A stretch of DNA of 25,092 bases from a virus. Below, one piece after another: positions 1-7,752 of the stretch. The notes under the pieces are model-generated. The model was not told the origin of the DNA. It did not search any database and saw only the letters and a program-made list of their open reading frames with translations. Every line of letters begins with the position of its first letter. The stretch's first letter is position 1. The stretch is taken from positions 1-25,092 of the IMG/VR virus record IMGVR_UViG_3300008448_000583; one strand, 5' to 3'. The position numbers were made by a program, and so were the translations under genes.

Positions 1-351
1 GATTTCAGCAGAAGCTTTAGCTAATTGGTAAGCCTTTTCAGATTTACGACCAGCTTTGTTTACTGCTTCAAGAGTACCAGCAATCTTCACAGTTTTTTGT
101 GAGATTTGTGTACGGTTGCCAAGACGTGTTGTTGGTGATAATGTTGCATCAGATGCTGTTGCACCTTCAACTGCAGCGTTAGAACCATTAACAGCTGCTA
201 GGCTGTCTGTTTGCCACTCATGGAGAACACCAGTAGCTTTTGTTTTGCCAACTGATGACATAAATGGTGTTTCTGTTGGAGAAATGTTATAGATAACGTC
301 TGTTAAATCCTCACGTTGACCTATAGCGGTATAGGTTTGATATGTTGCCAT
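1..351 (-). CDS. Major capsid protein, N-terminal part (cut by window start)
   Basis: The first 117 codons of a leftward gene that runs off the window. The reading begins MATYQTYTAIGQREDLTDVI and continues with YNISPTETPFMSSVGK, which I recognise as the start of the DUF5309 / SU10-type major head protein family. These proteins form the HK97-fold capsid shell. The gene lies 16 bases downstream of the scaffold gene, the usual portal-scaffold-capsid order, and is probably translated from the same late message. The ribosome-binding site is poor (only a GAAAGAAGAA tract), which is odd for a highly expressed protein. The C-terminal part is not visible. Confidence 0.85.
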   Translation of the reverse strand, partial: MATYQTYTAIGQREDLTDVIYNISPTETPFMSSVGKTKATGVLHEWQTDSLAAVNGSNAAVEGATASDATLSPTTRLGNRTQISQKTVKIAGTLEAVNKAGRKSEKAYQLAKASAEI

Positions 352-367
352 GTTTTATTCTTCTTTC

Positions 368-1378
368 TTATAAAAATTGTTCAAATAAAGCTGCTGCGTC
401 ACGGACATGTCCGCTGTTACGCAACTGTGCTTTCTGTTTTTTAATTGTTTCTGTATTGTTATTACTTGTAGCAGATCCAGCCTTCAGCATCTTTGGTGCT
501 TCAGAAACTTTCTTTGTTACAGCAGGTTTTGACTTTTGAAGCTTGTCATACATCATCGCCTTGTGTAGAGTAATAACGTGCCTAGAATCATAGACGCTAG
601 ATAATTCAGCATCTGAAAATCCAAGCGATTTGCCATAATTGCGAATCTCATTACGGAGGTTTTCGCCTTTAGCAGGGTCTGAAAACTCTGGTAAGACTTG
701 CGTTAATTTTTGTGCTTCCTGTGCAACTCTTTCTTGCATGGCACGAGCAGTTTCAGATTGTTGCAATTGTGCAATTCTGTCTTGCTCTGCTCTTATAGCA
801 GCGAGTTGTTCTTTCCTTTCAGAAAGTTCAGCGACTTTAACAGCATATCCTATAGGGTCGTTTTCTTTAAGGGCATTTAAGTCCTCATTCGGCGTTTGTG
901 AAACTATAAATTCTTCTATAGCTTGCAAACGTTGAGCATATGTATCACGAGCATACTTTGCCTCCTCAATAGCTTTACGTTCAGCCTCAACAGCTTTACG
1001 TTGTTCAGCTACCTCTGTGGTCTTTTTAGTGTAATCAGCACCAAGTTGATAACCTTTAATTAATTCATCGAGGGTGACATCTTTTTCTTCCCCAGCCGCC
1101 TTTACTTTAAAAGTCTGGGGTTGTTCCTCTTCTTCAACTTCGGTTTCTTCTTGTTCTTCAGCTTCTTCCTCAACTACTTCTTCAGCTTCGTCAGTTGCTT
1201 CAGCTTCTTGTTGTGGCTCTGCTTCTTGAGCCTCTGTTTGTTCAGCTTGTTGTTCACCTGCTAATTGCTCTTCCGAGTTTGCTGGGGTGTTCATTAAACC
1301 TTCAAAAGCATTGGCTGCTTGATTTACTGTAAGCTCGCCACTTCCAGAATCTTCTGGAGTCATGGTTGTTTCACTCAT
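368..1378 (-). CDS. Capsid scaffolding / assembly protein
   Basis: A 336-residue protein with a very acidic N-terminal third (about residues 30-90, long runs of Glu with Gln and Ala) followed by a charged helical region rich in Ala, Glu, Arg and Gln (about 105-235) that should form coiled coils. The C-terminus is more basic. No catalytic motif is visible. Composition, lack of globular motifs and position between portal and major capsid genes are typical of scaffolding proteins, which guide procapsid assembly and bind the shell through a basic C-terminus. The start has an AGGA site seven to eight bases upstream. The function rests on context and composition, not on a recognised domain. Confidence 0.8.
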   Translation of the reverse strand: MSETTMTPEDSGSGELTVNQAANAFEGLMNTPANSEEQLAGEQQAEQTEAQEAEPQQEAEATDEAEEVVEEEAEEQEETEVEEEEQPQTFKVKAAGEEKDVTLDELIKGYQLGADYTKKTTEVAEQRKAVEAERKAIEEAKYARDTYAQRLQAIEEFIVSQTPNEDLNALKENDPIGYAVKVAELSERKEQLAAIRAEQDRIAQLQQSETARAMQERVAQEAQKLTQVLPEFSDPAKGENLRNEIRNYGKSLGFSDAELSSVYDSRHVITLHKAMMYDKLQKSKPAVTKKVSEAPKMLKAGSATSNNNTETIKKQKAQLRNSGHVRDAAALFEQFL

Positions 1379-1426
1379 TTTTATTTCCTATAATCCTCTA
1401 GGGGAGGTTACCCATTTTAGAAATGT

Positions 1427-1660
1427 CTAAAATATCTTCCATGCTTTACTTTTAATTTCGCCAGTTTTAGCGATTGATTCCAAGTAAGACATAAGTTCGT
1501 TATAACAAGCTAATCTTTGATAGGCTTGTTCTCTCACATCAGACTCATTTTGATTTGAGTACATAATGGTTTGTAATTGGTTTTGTTGTAGTTCTTTAAT
1601 TACAGATTGAAAATGTTCGTCATTAAGTATGCCAGTAATAGCGTCTACTTTATTGGACAT
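1427..1660 (-). CDS. Small protein between portal and scaffold, unknown
   Basis: A 77-residue, mostly helical protein rich in Gln, Asn and Glu, with one Cys and no membrane segment. Its start lies inside the end of the portal gene (11-base overlap) and is preceded by AGGAAAATAATA, so it is translationally linked to the portal. Small genes at this place in related podoviruses are often unannotated head-completion or assembly helpers. I do not recognise the family and make no functional call. Confidence 0.75.
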   Translation of the reverse strand: MSNKVDAITGILNDEHFQSVIKELQQNQLQTIMYSNQNESDVREQAYQRLACYNELMSYLESIAKTGEIKSKAWKIF

Positions 1661-3764
1661 TATTATTTTCCTGTGTCATGTTATTGATGGTATTTAAAGC
1701 ATCTACAATAGATTTTGTATTAGCACCACGAGTTTGTTCTGCTTGATTAGCAGCATCAGCTTCAATCTTCAATTGTTTAAGAGCTAATTCAGTATTTTGT
1801 TTTAGTTCTTGTTGTTGAAGTTCTAATGCTTTACGAGCATTCTCTAATTGCATTTGCTCACGCTCTAAATCAAGTTTAGCAGCGTCAGTTTGTGCTTTAA
1901 GTTGTGCTTTTTCACGTTCAACTTGTACAAGAAGTTCTGTAGCTTGTACATTTGCATCTGGTTTTTCTGGTTGAGGTTGTGACAAGATTTCGTTTTGCTC
2001 TGGTGTAATCTCATTCATGAATTGTGCAGCATCTTTAAAACCAGCCATGTTAATAAACTTGGCTAATGTGTTACGATATTGCATTAAGTTCACTAATGGA
2101 TTAGATAAACCATATTGCTGAATGATTTGCTCTTGTTTTTGCAAGATCATTTGCATTGTTGTTAATTGTTCTTGACGTGTACCTGTACCTAAACCTACGT
2201 TAATAGATACATTGTATTGGTTGCTCCACTCACGAGGATTAAATGATACATATTTACCATTTAAACGCACCAATTGCTCTTTATCTTGATATTTGCATAG
2301 TAGGGTAAGGATTCCTTTGAAAAGCGATTTAACGCCTGTTTCTGCAAAGATACGAGCTATTAATTCAAGCTTTCCTGCACTTGCTTGTGACATTGCTGAC
2401 ACAGCAGCAGCTGTTACGTTTTGTAGTATGTTAGGATCAATACCATTTTGTGAATCTGATACACCTGTACGTCTTGCTTGTACGCCATCTAGGTATTCAA
2501 GCATTGGGAATGAGCCAGATGTTGTAGGAGCTACAGTTAATGGTACTAAAGCGTTAGGATTCTTTAATCTTACAACGCCACCAGCTGTAGATGTCAATAA
2601 ATCATCAAGATTTACTTGTCCTTCTACTGCACCAACACGATAATTGTTAGTTAAGTAGAGATTATCCAACATTTGACGTAAAACAGTAGACTTAATAAGC
2701 TGTAAATCTAGTGCACGATCAGCTAAAGACTGTCCGTAGAATTTATGTGGGATCGGAATTGGGCAAAGTGAGTGGAATGGTACATAATCACACTCTTCAT
2801 CTTCTAAAATCTCATTAGAAGCGTATACAATGCGTCTTAATTCAGCAATACCGTCATTATTGTAGTCTACTTTGATGTAACATTCGTAAACTTCTACAAC
2901 TTCCATAGATTGGTCTTGAGAACCCATGCTATTTGGTTGTTCGCCTTGTGAATAACGAGCAATTCTGTCTGGACTAAACTCTAAAGTATCACCAGATTCT
3001 AAAGAATCTACTATTTTTTTGTCAAAACCCATAGCAACTAACTCTGAACGAGTCAACATTCTACGATGTGCTACAAATGGTGAGTCTTGAATGGTTCTAG
3101 CACGTTTAGAAATAAGGAATTCTTCTGGTGGTACGTTTTCTACGACCACTTTACCTTCTTTTTTAGTGCGTTTGATCTTAACTTCGTGTTCACGTTTAAT
3201 GTTTTGGAAGACTTGACCAGTCATTGGGTCAGTAATTTCTTCTATTTCTTCTTCTGTTTCTTGTTCTACGATTTCTAAATCATCATCTTGCATGAGCATC
3301 ATGAGCTCATCGTCTGTAAGTGACTCGTATTTTTCTTTTGTAACGTCTACTTTCTCATCCCAGTATGCTTTTACAATACCAGTTTTTTGTAGAAGTGCGT
3401 CTTTAAACCAATTATGTAGAATTAAGAAGCCATCGTTTTGTCTGTAGAATATCCAATTACAATATTCAGTTGCTTGTTGTGCAAAAGGTTCGTCACCACT
3501 GTTAGTAGGTTGGAATTCAACAACACCATCTGTAGAAGTAAATACACGAATAAGTTGAGGCAAAGCTCCATCTACAACTTCTGCTACTTCACCAGTAACA
3601 ATTTGTGATTTGCCTTCTACTTCGTTACCATATGGCTCACGAAGATAGTATTCAAGTGCTTGTTGACGTTCTGCAACTGTGTCTGTTTCAACATAGCCAA
3701 TAGAATCATCAATTTCAGACTCGACAATGCTTTTTAATTTGTTAATATCCATTAAACTATCCAT
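1650..3764 (-). CDS. Portal protein (P22-like)
   Basis: A 704-residue protein forming the dodecameric ring at the capsid vertex through which DNA is packaged and ejected. The N-terminal half (PYGNEVEGKSQIVTGEVAEVV near residue 45; a central segment with KFYGQSLADRALDLQL) matches P22-type portals as I know them. The last 120 residues are a long Gln/Glu/Lys/Ala coiled coil, suggesting an extended helical barrel. An acidic stretch near residue 170 (EEEIEEITDP) is also seen. The start used overlaps terL by 13 bases. An in-frame ATG at 3752 forms a TAATG junction with the terL stop and is an equally plausible start; neither has a clear Shine-Dalgarno sequence. Confidence 0.92.
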   Translation of the reverse strand: MDSLMDINKLKSIVESEIDDSIGYVETDTVAERQQALEYYLREPYGNEVEGKSQIVTGEVAEVVDGALPQLIRVFTSTDGVVEFQPTNSGDEPFAQQATEYCNWIFYRQNDGFLILHNWFKDALLQKTGIVKAYWDEKVDVTKEKYESLTDDELMMLMQDDDLEIVEQETEEEIEEITDPMTGQVFQNIKREHEVKIKRTKKEGKVVVENVPPEEFLISKRARTIQDSPFVAHRRMLTRSELVAMGFDKKIVDSLESGDTLEFSPDRIARYSQGEQPNSMGSQDQSMEVVEVYECYIKVDYNNDGIAELRRIVYASNEILEDEECDYVPFHSLCPIPIPHKFYGQSLADRALDLQLIKSTVLRQMLDNLYLTNNYRVGAVEGQVNLDDLLTSTAGGVVRLKNPNALVPLTVAPTTSGSFPMLEYLDGVQARRTGVSDSQNGIDPNILQNVTAAAVSAMSQASAGKLELIARIFAETGVKSLFKGILTLLCKYQDKEQLVRLNGKYVSFNPREWSNQYNVSINVGLGTGTRQEQLTTMQMILQKQEQIIQQYGLSNPLVNLMQYRNTLAKFINMAGFKDAAQFMNEITPEQNEILSQPQPEKPDANVQATELLVQVEREKAQLKAQTDAAKLDLEREQMQLENARKALELQQQELKQNTELALKQLKIEADAANQAEQTRGANTKSIVDALNTINNMTQENNNVQ

Positions 3765-5020
3765 TTAGTATTTACGTTAATAGGTTTATTCCACTCTTCA
3801 GCTGGACTCTCATCTAATCCTGTAGCTAGATATCTAAACGAGTCTGCAGCATGTGATGACCAATCATGTAGTGGTCTATCGTGGAAAACTGCACGCTTCT
3901 CATCATAGTGTCTACGATAGTTGCGTAGTGCATCTAGACCTTGTTTTGTTTTAGGATCAAACCAACATCTAGGTATTATTCGTCTAACTGCTTGTATGCC
4001 ATCCATAACATTAAGGCGAGGAGCAGTAACAATTGATAATCCTGCATCTTCTAGTGTCTCCTTACGAGATTTACCAGTACCTAATTCTCTTACTTCTACG
4101 TCATGTGGCAATATGTGTGTAAAGTGTGCATAGTCGTTATCTCGCAACCATTGCACATAGTAGTCTAATCCTTGACCATGATTTTCCATGTAGTCAATAA
4201 GACGTATTTCTTTACCTGTAAGTTGTGCTACCCAAATAGATGTAGAGTCAGAGATACCCAAGTCCCAAGAGGTATAACTACGGCACAAGTCATCACGAGG
4301 AATCTCTGTAATGTGTGCTTTCTCTTCTATTTCATTAATTAGTTTAGAGTAGAATGATCCTTCTACAGGAGCATTAAAAGAACACTCAAACTCTTGCATA
4401 AACTTATCTTCGCCCATTTCAAGACGAGCAGCTGTAAGTTCTTGTTCGTTTAGTAGCTTGGTGTCACTAGATTTAAACTCTAGTAATTTCCATCCTTGTC
4501 CTTCAGCAGCACGATCTCGTAGACCCCTGAAGTGATTGTTGCCTTTGGGTGTGCCCATTGCAACACAGAAACCTAGTCGGTCTGTTAACGCAGGTCTGAT
4601 AATGTCACTGAAGACAGATGGATTTATGTTACCTACTTCGTCTATGACTGCTCCATCTAGGTAAATACCACGAAGAGAGTCTGGGTTATCTGCACCATAA
4701 AGTGAGATACGTCTACCCATAAAGTCTACACGAAGTTCGGCAATGTTTACTTTTGCACCTAAAGGGCGTGTGTAATTAACAAGGTAATCCCATGCAATAC
4801 GTTTAGATTGGTTGTAGGTTGGAGCTACATATGCGTATCTAGGGTCTTTTTTTGTGCAGGTAAGTGCACTATGAATCAGCTGATTAATGGCTGATACAGT
4901 TTTACCCATACGTCTGTGTGCTACCACTACCACAAACCTATTATCTTTTACTGCTTGGTGAATCAATTTTTGGGGGACTCGTGGTCTATACCCAGTGTCT
5001 AAAGTTTTTTGCGACTCCAT
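3752..5020 (-). CDS. terL: Terminase large subunit (packaging ATPase/nuclease)
   Basis: A 422-residue motor that drives DNA into the prohead and cuts concatemers. The Walker A variant AHRRMGKT is at residues 34-41 and Walker B GAVIDE at 123-128 with catalytic Asp127-Glu128. A C-terminal RNase H-like nuclease begins with SWDLGISDS near residue 250 and continues with LPHDVEV and, near the end, HAADSFRYL, whose Asp residues fit the metal site. The length is normal for a compact TerL. An AGGAGG lies about 12 bases upstream of the ATG, a longer spacing than ideal. It sits between the small basic proteins and the portal gene, a standard packaging order. Confidence 0.95.
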   Translation of the reverse strand: MESQKTLDTGYRPRVPQKLIHQAVKDNRFVVVVAHRRMGKTVSAINQLIHSALTCTKKDPRYAYVAPTYNQSKRIAWDYLVNYTRPLGAKVNIAELRVDFMGRRISLYGADNPDSLRGIYLDGAVIDEVGNINPSVFSDIIRPALTDRLGFCVAMGTPKGNNHFRGLRDRAAEGQGWKLLEFKSSDTKLLNEQELTAARLEMGEDKFMQEFECSFNAPVEGSFYSKLINEIEEKAHITEIPRDDLCRSYTSWDLGISDSTSIWVAQLTGKEIRLIDYMENHGQGLDYYVQWLRDNDYAHFTHILPHDVEVRELGTGKSRKETLEDAGLSIVTAPRLNVMDGIQAVRRIIPRCWFDPKTKQGLDALRNYRRHYDEKRAVFHDRPLHDWSSHAADSFRYLATGLDESPAEEWNKPINVNTKWIV

Positions 5021-5048
5021 ATAGGGTCATCGCCTCCTAGTTGTTAAA

Positions 5049-5300
5049 TTACCACTTTACTTTGTTTGCCCAATATGCTGCAGACATTTTGCCTTTAGCA
5101 ATATTTTTGGCGTGTCGTGCCTTAAATGATTTAGCTCTTGCTGTATCTGTTTTGTCACCACTTACACCTTTTTGTCCAAAGCGTATAAGTTTCTCTTTGT
5201 CACCTTCTTTTGCTAAAACAGCATGTGATTTAGTAGGGTGGCTTGGTGTGCGTTTAGGTTTGTTAAAACCAGAGAACGTTTCTTTGCCTTTTTTAATCAT
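5049..5300 (-). CDS. Small basic conserved phage protein (DUF6321-like)
   Basis: An 83-residue, very Lys-rich protein. The central SHPTKSHAVLAKEGDK and C-terminal SFKARHAKNIAKGKMSAAYW are motifs I recall from a widespread family of small phage proteins near terminase and head genes (I believe DUF6321, name from memory). Its ATG overlaps the stop of the preceding 49-codon gene as ATGA, so the two are translationally coupled. High positive charge suggests DNA or nucleoprotein binding, but the function is unknown. Confidence 0.8.
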   Translation of the reverse strand: MIKKGKETFSGFNKPKRTPSHPTKSHAVLAKEGDKEKLIRFGQKGVSGDKTDTARAKSFKARHAKNIAKGKMSAAYWANKVKW

Positions 5301-5446
5301 TTCTTTTTAGCTGTCTTTGCTGATTGTTTAAATGCTTTTGCAGTAGGTGCACCTTTAGAACCTACCTTACGCATCTTCTCGCCAGAGCCTTCAGCGATAC
5401 GTTTGCGTTTAGCATGTATGTTAGCGTATAGACCTTTAGTAGCCAC
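5297..5446 (-). CDS. Small basic protein, GTG start
   Basis: A 49-residue protein beginning (GTG) VATKGLYANIHAKRKRIAEG and ending in a Lys-rich tail (AKTAKKK). The pattern MATKGLYANIHAKR...GSGEKMRKVGSKGAPTA is familiar from many unannotated phage genomes. No ATG is available at this position, and the GTG lies 11 bases inside the end of the upstream gene, with AGG about eight bases before it. The stop codon overlaps the next start (ATGA). Role unknown; its charge suggests nucleic-acid contact. Confidence 0.75.
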   Translation of the reverse strand: MATKGLYANIHAKRKRIAEGSGEKMRKVGSKGAPTAKAFKQSAKTAKKK

Positions 5447-5567
5447 TCTTCATGCCTTTTTTAGCAGGTTTAGCAGCCATCTTTTTACCTGTCTTTTTAG
5501 CGTATTCTTTAGCTTCTTTCTTACCTTTTTCTGTGTAAGCAAATTTCTTTTTTCCGACCATTGGCAT
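5436..5567 (-). CDS. Small Lys-rich protein, unknown
   Basis: A 43-residue protein starting MPMVGKKKFAYTEKGKKEAK and continuing with repeated Lys-Ala-Lys pairs to a terminal SGY. It has an excellent ribosome-binding site (AAGGAG, six bases before the ATG). Small proteins of the pattern M..VGxKKFxYTxKGK are common near packaging genes in phages. It overlaps the next gene by 11 bases. With its two downstream neighbours it forms a cluster of three tiny basic proteins between terS and terL. Confidence 0.75.
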   Translation of the reverse strand: MPMVGKKKFAYTEKGKKEAKEYAKKTGKKMAAKPAKKGMKSGY

Positions 5568-5577
5568 AGCTTTCTCC

Positions 5578-5931
5578 TTATCTAGATATCATTCTTAAAA
5601 GTGTGTTTAAATCCATAGGTGGTCTTGCATTACTTACAGACATACCACCTGCTTGTGGAGGTACATTAGTCATTGTGTTACCTAGTGGATTTGTTTGTTG
5701 GTAGTACGGTACTGCTCTTGGATTAGACATAAAAGCATTTTGTCTAGAGAACTCATCCATTTTCATTTGCATCATAAGTTGGTTTAATCGTGCAGCTTCA
5801 GCTTCAGTCATCTGACCCATGTTTACACCGCCCATAAGTCTTGCAGCTTCTGCTTCTGAAAGCTGACCAACACCTGCACCTGTAGGTGAAGATTTGCGTA
5901 TTGCGTCTAAATATTCTAATAAGCCTGCCAT
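5578..5931 (-). CDS. Unknown protein with internal SEAEAARL repeat
   Basis: A 117-residue protein with two imperfect copies of a short motif, GQLSEAEAARLMGG (about residues 22-35) and GQMTEAEAARLNQL (about 39-52). A Met/Gln-rich helix and a Pro/Asn/Gly-rich C-terminal half follow. No membrane segment or catalytic motif is seen. It follows terS in the late leftward unit and its stop abuts the ribosome-binding site of the next gene. The low-complexity, Gln/Met-rich make-up would suit a minor structural protein, but this is a guess. Confidence 0.7.
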   Translation of the reverse strand: MAGLLEYLDAIRKSSPTGAGVGQLSEAEAARLMGGVNMGQMTEAEAARLNQLMMQMKMDEFSRQNAFMSNPRAVPYYQQTNPLGNTMTNVPPQAGGMSVSNARPPMDLNTLLRMISR

Positions 5932-6039
5932 AATAATATCCTATAAAAAATTTGGGTACTGCCGTTTTAAATAATTCTGGTTTTTCGATTTTTAAAAAAC
6001 AAGGGGGTGGGGGTCTACTCTATGCGAGCTTTAGCTTGC

Positions 6040-6522
6040 TTATTCTATACCTGTCACAATCTTAACTTCTACAGGTGTGCCATCTGGATTCCCACTGATC
6101 TCATGCTGTGTTGATTCTTTCCACTTGGCACGAGACTTTAACCAGAAGATCATAGCTGTGGTGTTTCCTTCTTTAGCTTGCTTAAACAAAGTCTCTGCTA
6201 CAGAAGCGTTAGCCTCAATACGACCTTTGTCAAGTTCTTCCTTGTAATATTTAGTCAAGGTATCTGCACTAATAGATAGTACTGTGGCGATATCCTCATG
6301 GCGTGTTCCTACTGACGATAACATAAACACTTTATTTCGGGTGTCGCTTGTTGGAAGGTGCGGGGGTCTTCCGCCTTTATCCTTGCTTGTCTCAAGGCTT
6401 TCGGGCTGCTTTATCATGTCAATAGATAGGCTGCTATCCATGCTTATATCATCCGCCTTTAATGCATCGGGCTTTATGTCAATGCTTACTTGAGAATGAT
6501 TCTCGTTATCGTTATCGGTCAT
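6040..6522 (-). CDS. terS: Terminase small subunit
   Basis: A 160-residue DNA-recognition subunit of the packaging terminase. The first 45 residues are Asp/Ser-rich and probably disordered. GGRPPHLPTSDTRNKV (about 50-65) leads into a helix-turn-helix (EDIATVLSISADTLTKYY) and then a helical region with the family pattern ANASVAETLFKQAKEGNTTAMIFWLKSRAKW. I know this arrangement well from phage small terminases; the C-terminus probably binds the large subunit. The start is supported by AGGA nine bases upstream. It is the first gene of the late leftward unit, and a Fur-box-like repeat lies within its first 11 codons. Confidence 0.88.
   Translation of the reverse strand: MTDNDNENHSQVSIDIKPDALKADDISMDSSLSIDMIKQPESLETSKDKGGRPPHLPTSDTRNKVFMLSSVGTRHEDIATVLSISADTLTKYYKEELDKGRIEANASVAETLFKQAKEGNTTAMIFWLKSRAKWKESTQHEISGNPDGTPVEVKIVTGIE
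6492..6516 (-). promoter_or_regulatory. Fur-box-like hexamer array at the terS start
   Basis: Read on the minus strand the bases are GATAAC GATAAC GAGAAT C ATTCTC. This follows the 6-6-6-1-6 hexamer arrangement of the Fur consensus (GATAAT repeats with an inverted ATTATC). It lies just downstream of the leftward promoter elements, where a repressor could block transcription. The same bases encode Asp-Asn-Asp-Asn-Glu-Asn, so a coding coincidence is possible. Function is inference. Confidence 0.4.
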
Positions 6523-6547
6523 TATACTATTATCCTAGTTTTGTCAA
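6521..6547 (-). promoter_or_regulatory. Possible leftward promoter for terS
   Basis: A perfect TTGACA (6547 to 6542) is followed by a 15-base spacer and a perfect TATAAT (6526 to 6521). The spacer is short and the -10 overlaps the terS ATG, so the message would begin inside the gene. A second -10 candidate, GATAAT at 6534-6529, would leave the start codon intact but has only a weak -35. The actual start point cannot be decided from sequence. Confidence 0.4.
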
Positions 6548-6586
6548 TATGTGATAAGTAAATTAAATCACAATTATATATTGACA
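6542..6586. repeat. 45-base interrupted inverted repeat with back-to-back -35 hexamers
   Basis: TGTCAATAT (6542-6550) is the exact reverse complement of ATATTGACA (6578-6586). Nested inside is a second inverted pair, GTGAT (6551-6555) and ATCAC (6567-6571). The outer arms each contain a perfect TTGACA, one facing terS and one facing the rightward small-gene block. The symmetry suggests one regulator controlling both divergent units. Confidence 0.7.
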
Positions 6587-6608
6587 TTGTTTAATATTGT
6601 TTTACTAT
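6581..6608 (+). promoter_or_regulatory. Rightward promoter for the small-gene block
   Basis: TTGACA (6581-6586), a 16-base spacer, then TACTAT (6603-6608). The -35 is perfect and the -10 matches four of six bases. It sits about 45 bases before the first gene of the rightward block. Confidence 0.55.
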
Positions 6609-6653
6609 GATCATGTAAACTTTTATTTACTATTAATTATTGAAAGGGCTATT

Positions 6654-6989
6654 ATGAAATCAATCGTTTTATACACTGATCCTGCTCATGGATGGGCAAA
6701 AGTAAGCTTATCCGAGCTTTTTAACCTTGAAATACACGATAAGATCAGTACATATTCTTATATCCGCAGCAATGAAAAGCACTCTTATGCTTACCTTGAA
6801 GAGGATTGTGACTTGTCACTATACCTAAAGGCTTTAGATGATAAAGGCATTAAGTTTCGAATCATTGAAAAGCATACTGATAAATCAAGTAAGATTAGAT
6901 CATATAAGCGTTATACATTAGGCATTAATTATAAGAATCCTTTTTATAATTCCGATTTACCTATTGAAGTAAAATCTAATTTACTATAA
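6654..6989 (+). CDS. Conserved hypothetical protein (TDPxHGW...LEEDCD type)
   Basis: A 111-residue cytoplasmic protein. The start was chosen at 6654 because GAAAGGGC precedes it; an upstream in-frame ATG at 6597 has no such site and falls in the promoter. The N-terminal VLYTDPAHGWAKVSLSEL, the central SYAYLEEDCDLSLYL and the C-terminal EKHTDKSSKIRSYKRY are motifs I recall from an uncharacterised family in phages and plasmids. No enzyme motif can be named. It is the first and best-conserved gene of the AT-rich block. Confidence 0.8.
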   Translation: MKSIVLYTDPAHGWAKVSLSELFNLEIHDKISTYSYIRSNEKHSYAYLEEDCDLSLYLKALDDKGIKFRIIEKHTDKSSKIRSYKRYTLGINYKNPFYNSDLPIEVKSNLL

Positions 6990-7023
6990 TATCTATTCTT
7001 TTACACTATATAAGGGGCAATAT

Positions 7024-7212
7024 ATGAATCAATTTATCAATGAATTAAAGTATAAAGTACATAAAGCAAGATCTAAAGCTTATATGAATAGATCACAATT
7101 AAACTATGTAATAGGGTTTAATGATCAAGGCATTTATAGCATATGGGCTAATAATGAGCATAAAGCAGCATTAAACTATTTAAACCAATTACAAGGGGCA
7201 ATTCATGAATAA
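7024..7212 (+). CDS. Small unknown protein
   Basis: A 62-residue, Asn/Lys/Gln-rich protein with no recognised family, signal or membrane segment. TAAGGGGC seven bases before the ATG is the block's typical ribosome-binding site. Its end overlaps the next gene by eight bases, which supports both as real. Products of such blocks often act on the host early in infection, but nothing in the sequence shows this. Confidence 0.65.
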   Translation: MNQFINELKYKVHKARSKAYMNRSQLNYVIGFNDQGIYSIWANNEHKAALNYLNQLQGAIHE

Positions 7213-7411
7213 TACAATGCAGGGCTTAAAACAGTATTTAAAGGCTTTAGAAGCTCATGATTGGCATTATTCTTATTCTGATGATCATGCAGCCTATATG
7301 AAAGGCATTAATGAAAAGCATAATTTAAGAAAGCTTGCTATGATTTACGATCATAATTTTCAAATATGGGATAGCATAGCCCCTGATGAATATAAGAAAG
7401 GGGCTTATTAA
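7205..7411 (+). CDS. Small unknown protein
   Basis: A 68-residue protein rich in His, Tyr and Lys, with LKALEAHDWHYSYSDDHAAY in its first half. It has AAGGGGC six bases before the ATG (inside the preceding gene). Its stop shares one base with the next start (TAATG). The aromatic and His-rich N-terminal half looks like a compact folded domain. Family not recognised. Confidence 0.65.
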   Translation: MNNTMQGLKQYLKALEAHDWHYSYSDDHAAYMKGINEKHNLRKLAMIYDHNFQIWDSIAPDEYKKGAY

Positions 7412-7581
7412 TGATCACAATAGATAATATTGACACTATAAACCAATTAAGCTTAAATGATATATGTAATGAATTGGATCGATTAATAACACTTGATTCA
7501 AAACAATTACAAAATTTATATTTAATAGCTGTTTTATCTAATAACATAACCGAAAGGCTAAAAAATGAAACAAAACATTAA
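7411..7581 (+). CDS. Small unknown helical protein
   Basis: A 56-residue, acidic-to-neutral protein beginning MITIDNIDTINQLSLNDIC, with Leu/Ile/Asn repeats suggesting a helical hairpin. It is preceded by AAAGGGGC, starts on the previous gene's stop (TAATG) and overlaps the next gene by 17 bases. This packing in a polycistronic run is the main evidence that it is translated. No family recognised. Confidence 0.6.
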   Translation: MITIDNIDTINQLSLNDICNELDRLITLDSKQLQNLYLIAVLSNNITERLKNETKH

Positions 7582-7750
7582 ATCACTAGCTAAAGCATTA
7601 AATAGCATTGACAGTAAAAAAAGATTTACATTAATCACTATTCCAGAAAATATTGACTATGAGCTCGAATCGGATCTACTGCATGAATATAATGAAATGC
7701 TAGCAAAAGATCATGGCGATTTTTCAAGCTTACATGTAGAGGATCAATAA
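7565..7750 (+). CDS. Small unknown protein
   Basis: A 61-residue protein, Lys-rich at the start and acidic at the end (ending HVEDQ). Its ribosome-binding site, AAAGGC, lies in the preceding gene and is weaker than the block's usual motif. A short hydrophobic strand (RFTLITIPENIDYEL) is flanked by helices. No catalytic motif or known family. Confidence 0.6.
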   Translation: MKQNIKSLAKALNSIDSKKRFTLITIPENIDYELESDLLHEYNEMLAKDHGDFSSLHVEDQ

Positions 7751-7752
7751 TT

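Noticed and set aside
1385-1420. CCTC/GAGG hairpin between the small gene and scaffold gene as a terminator
   Set aside because: Only four pairs with mismatches outside and no T tract; it would also separate genes that should be co-expressed.
5238-5585. 115-codon rightward frame over the small basic genes
   Set aside because: Phe/Ser/Leu-rich shadow of Lys-rich leftward genes that have overlapping starts and good ribosome-binding sites.
6550-6572. CRP-like TGTGA...TCACA site
   Set aside because: The half-sites are 13 bases apart, not six; it is better described as the inner arm of the larger palindrome.
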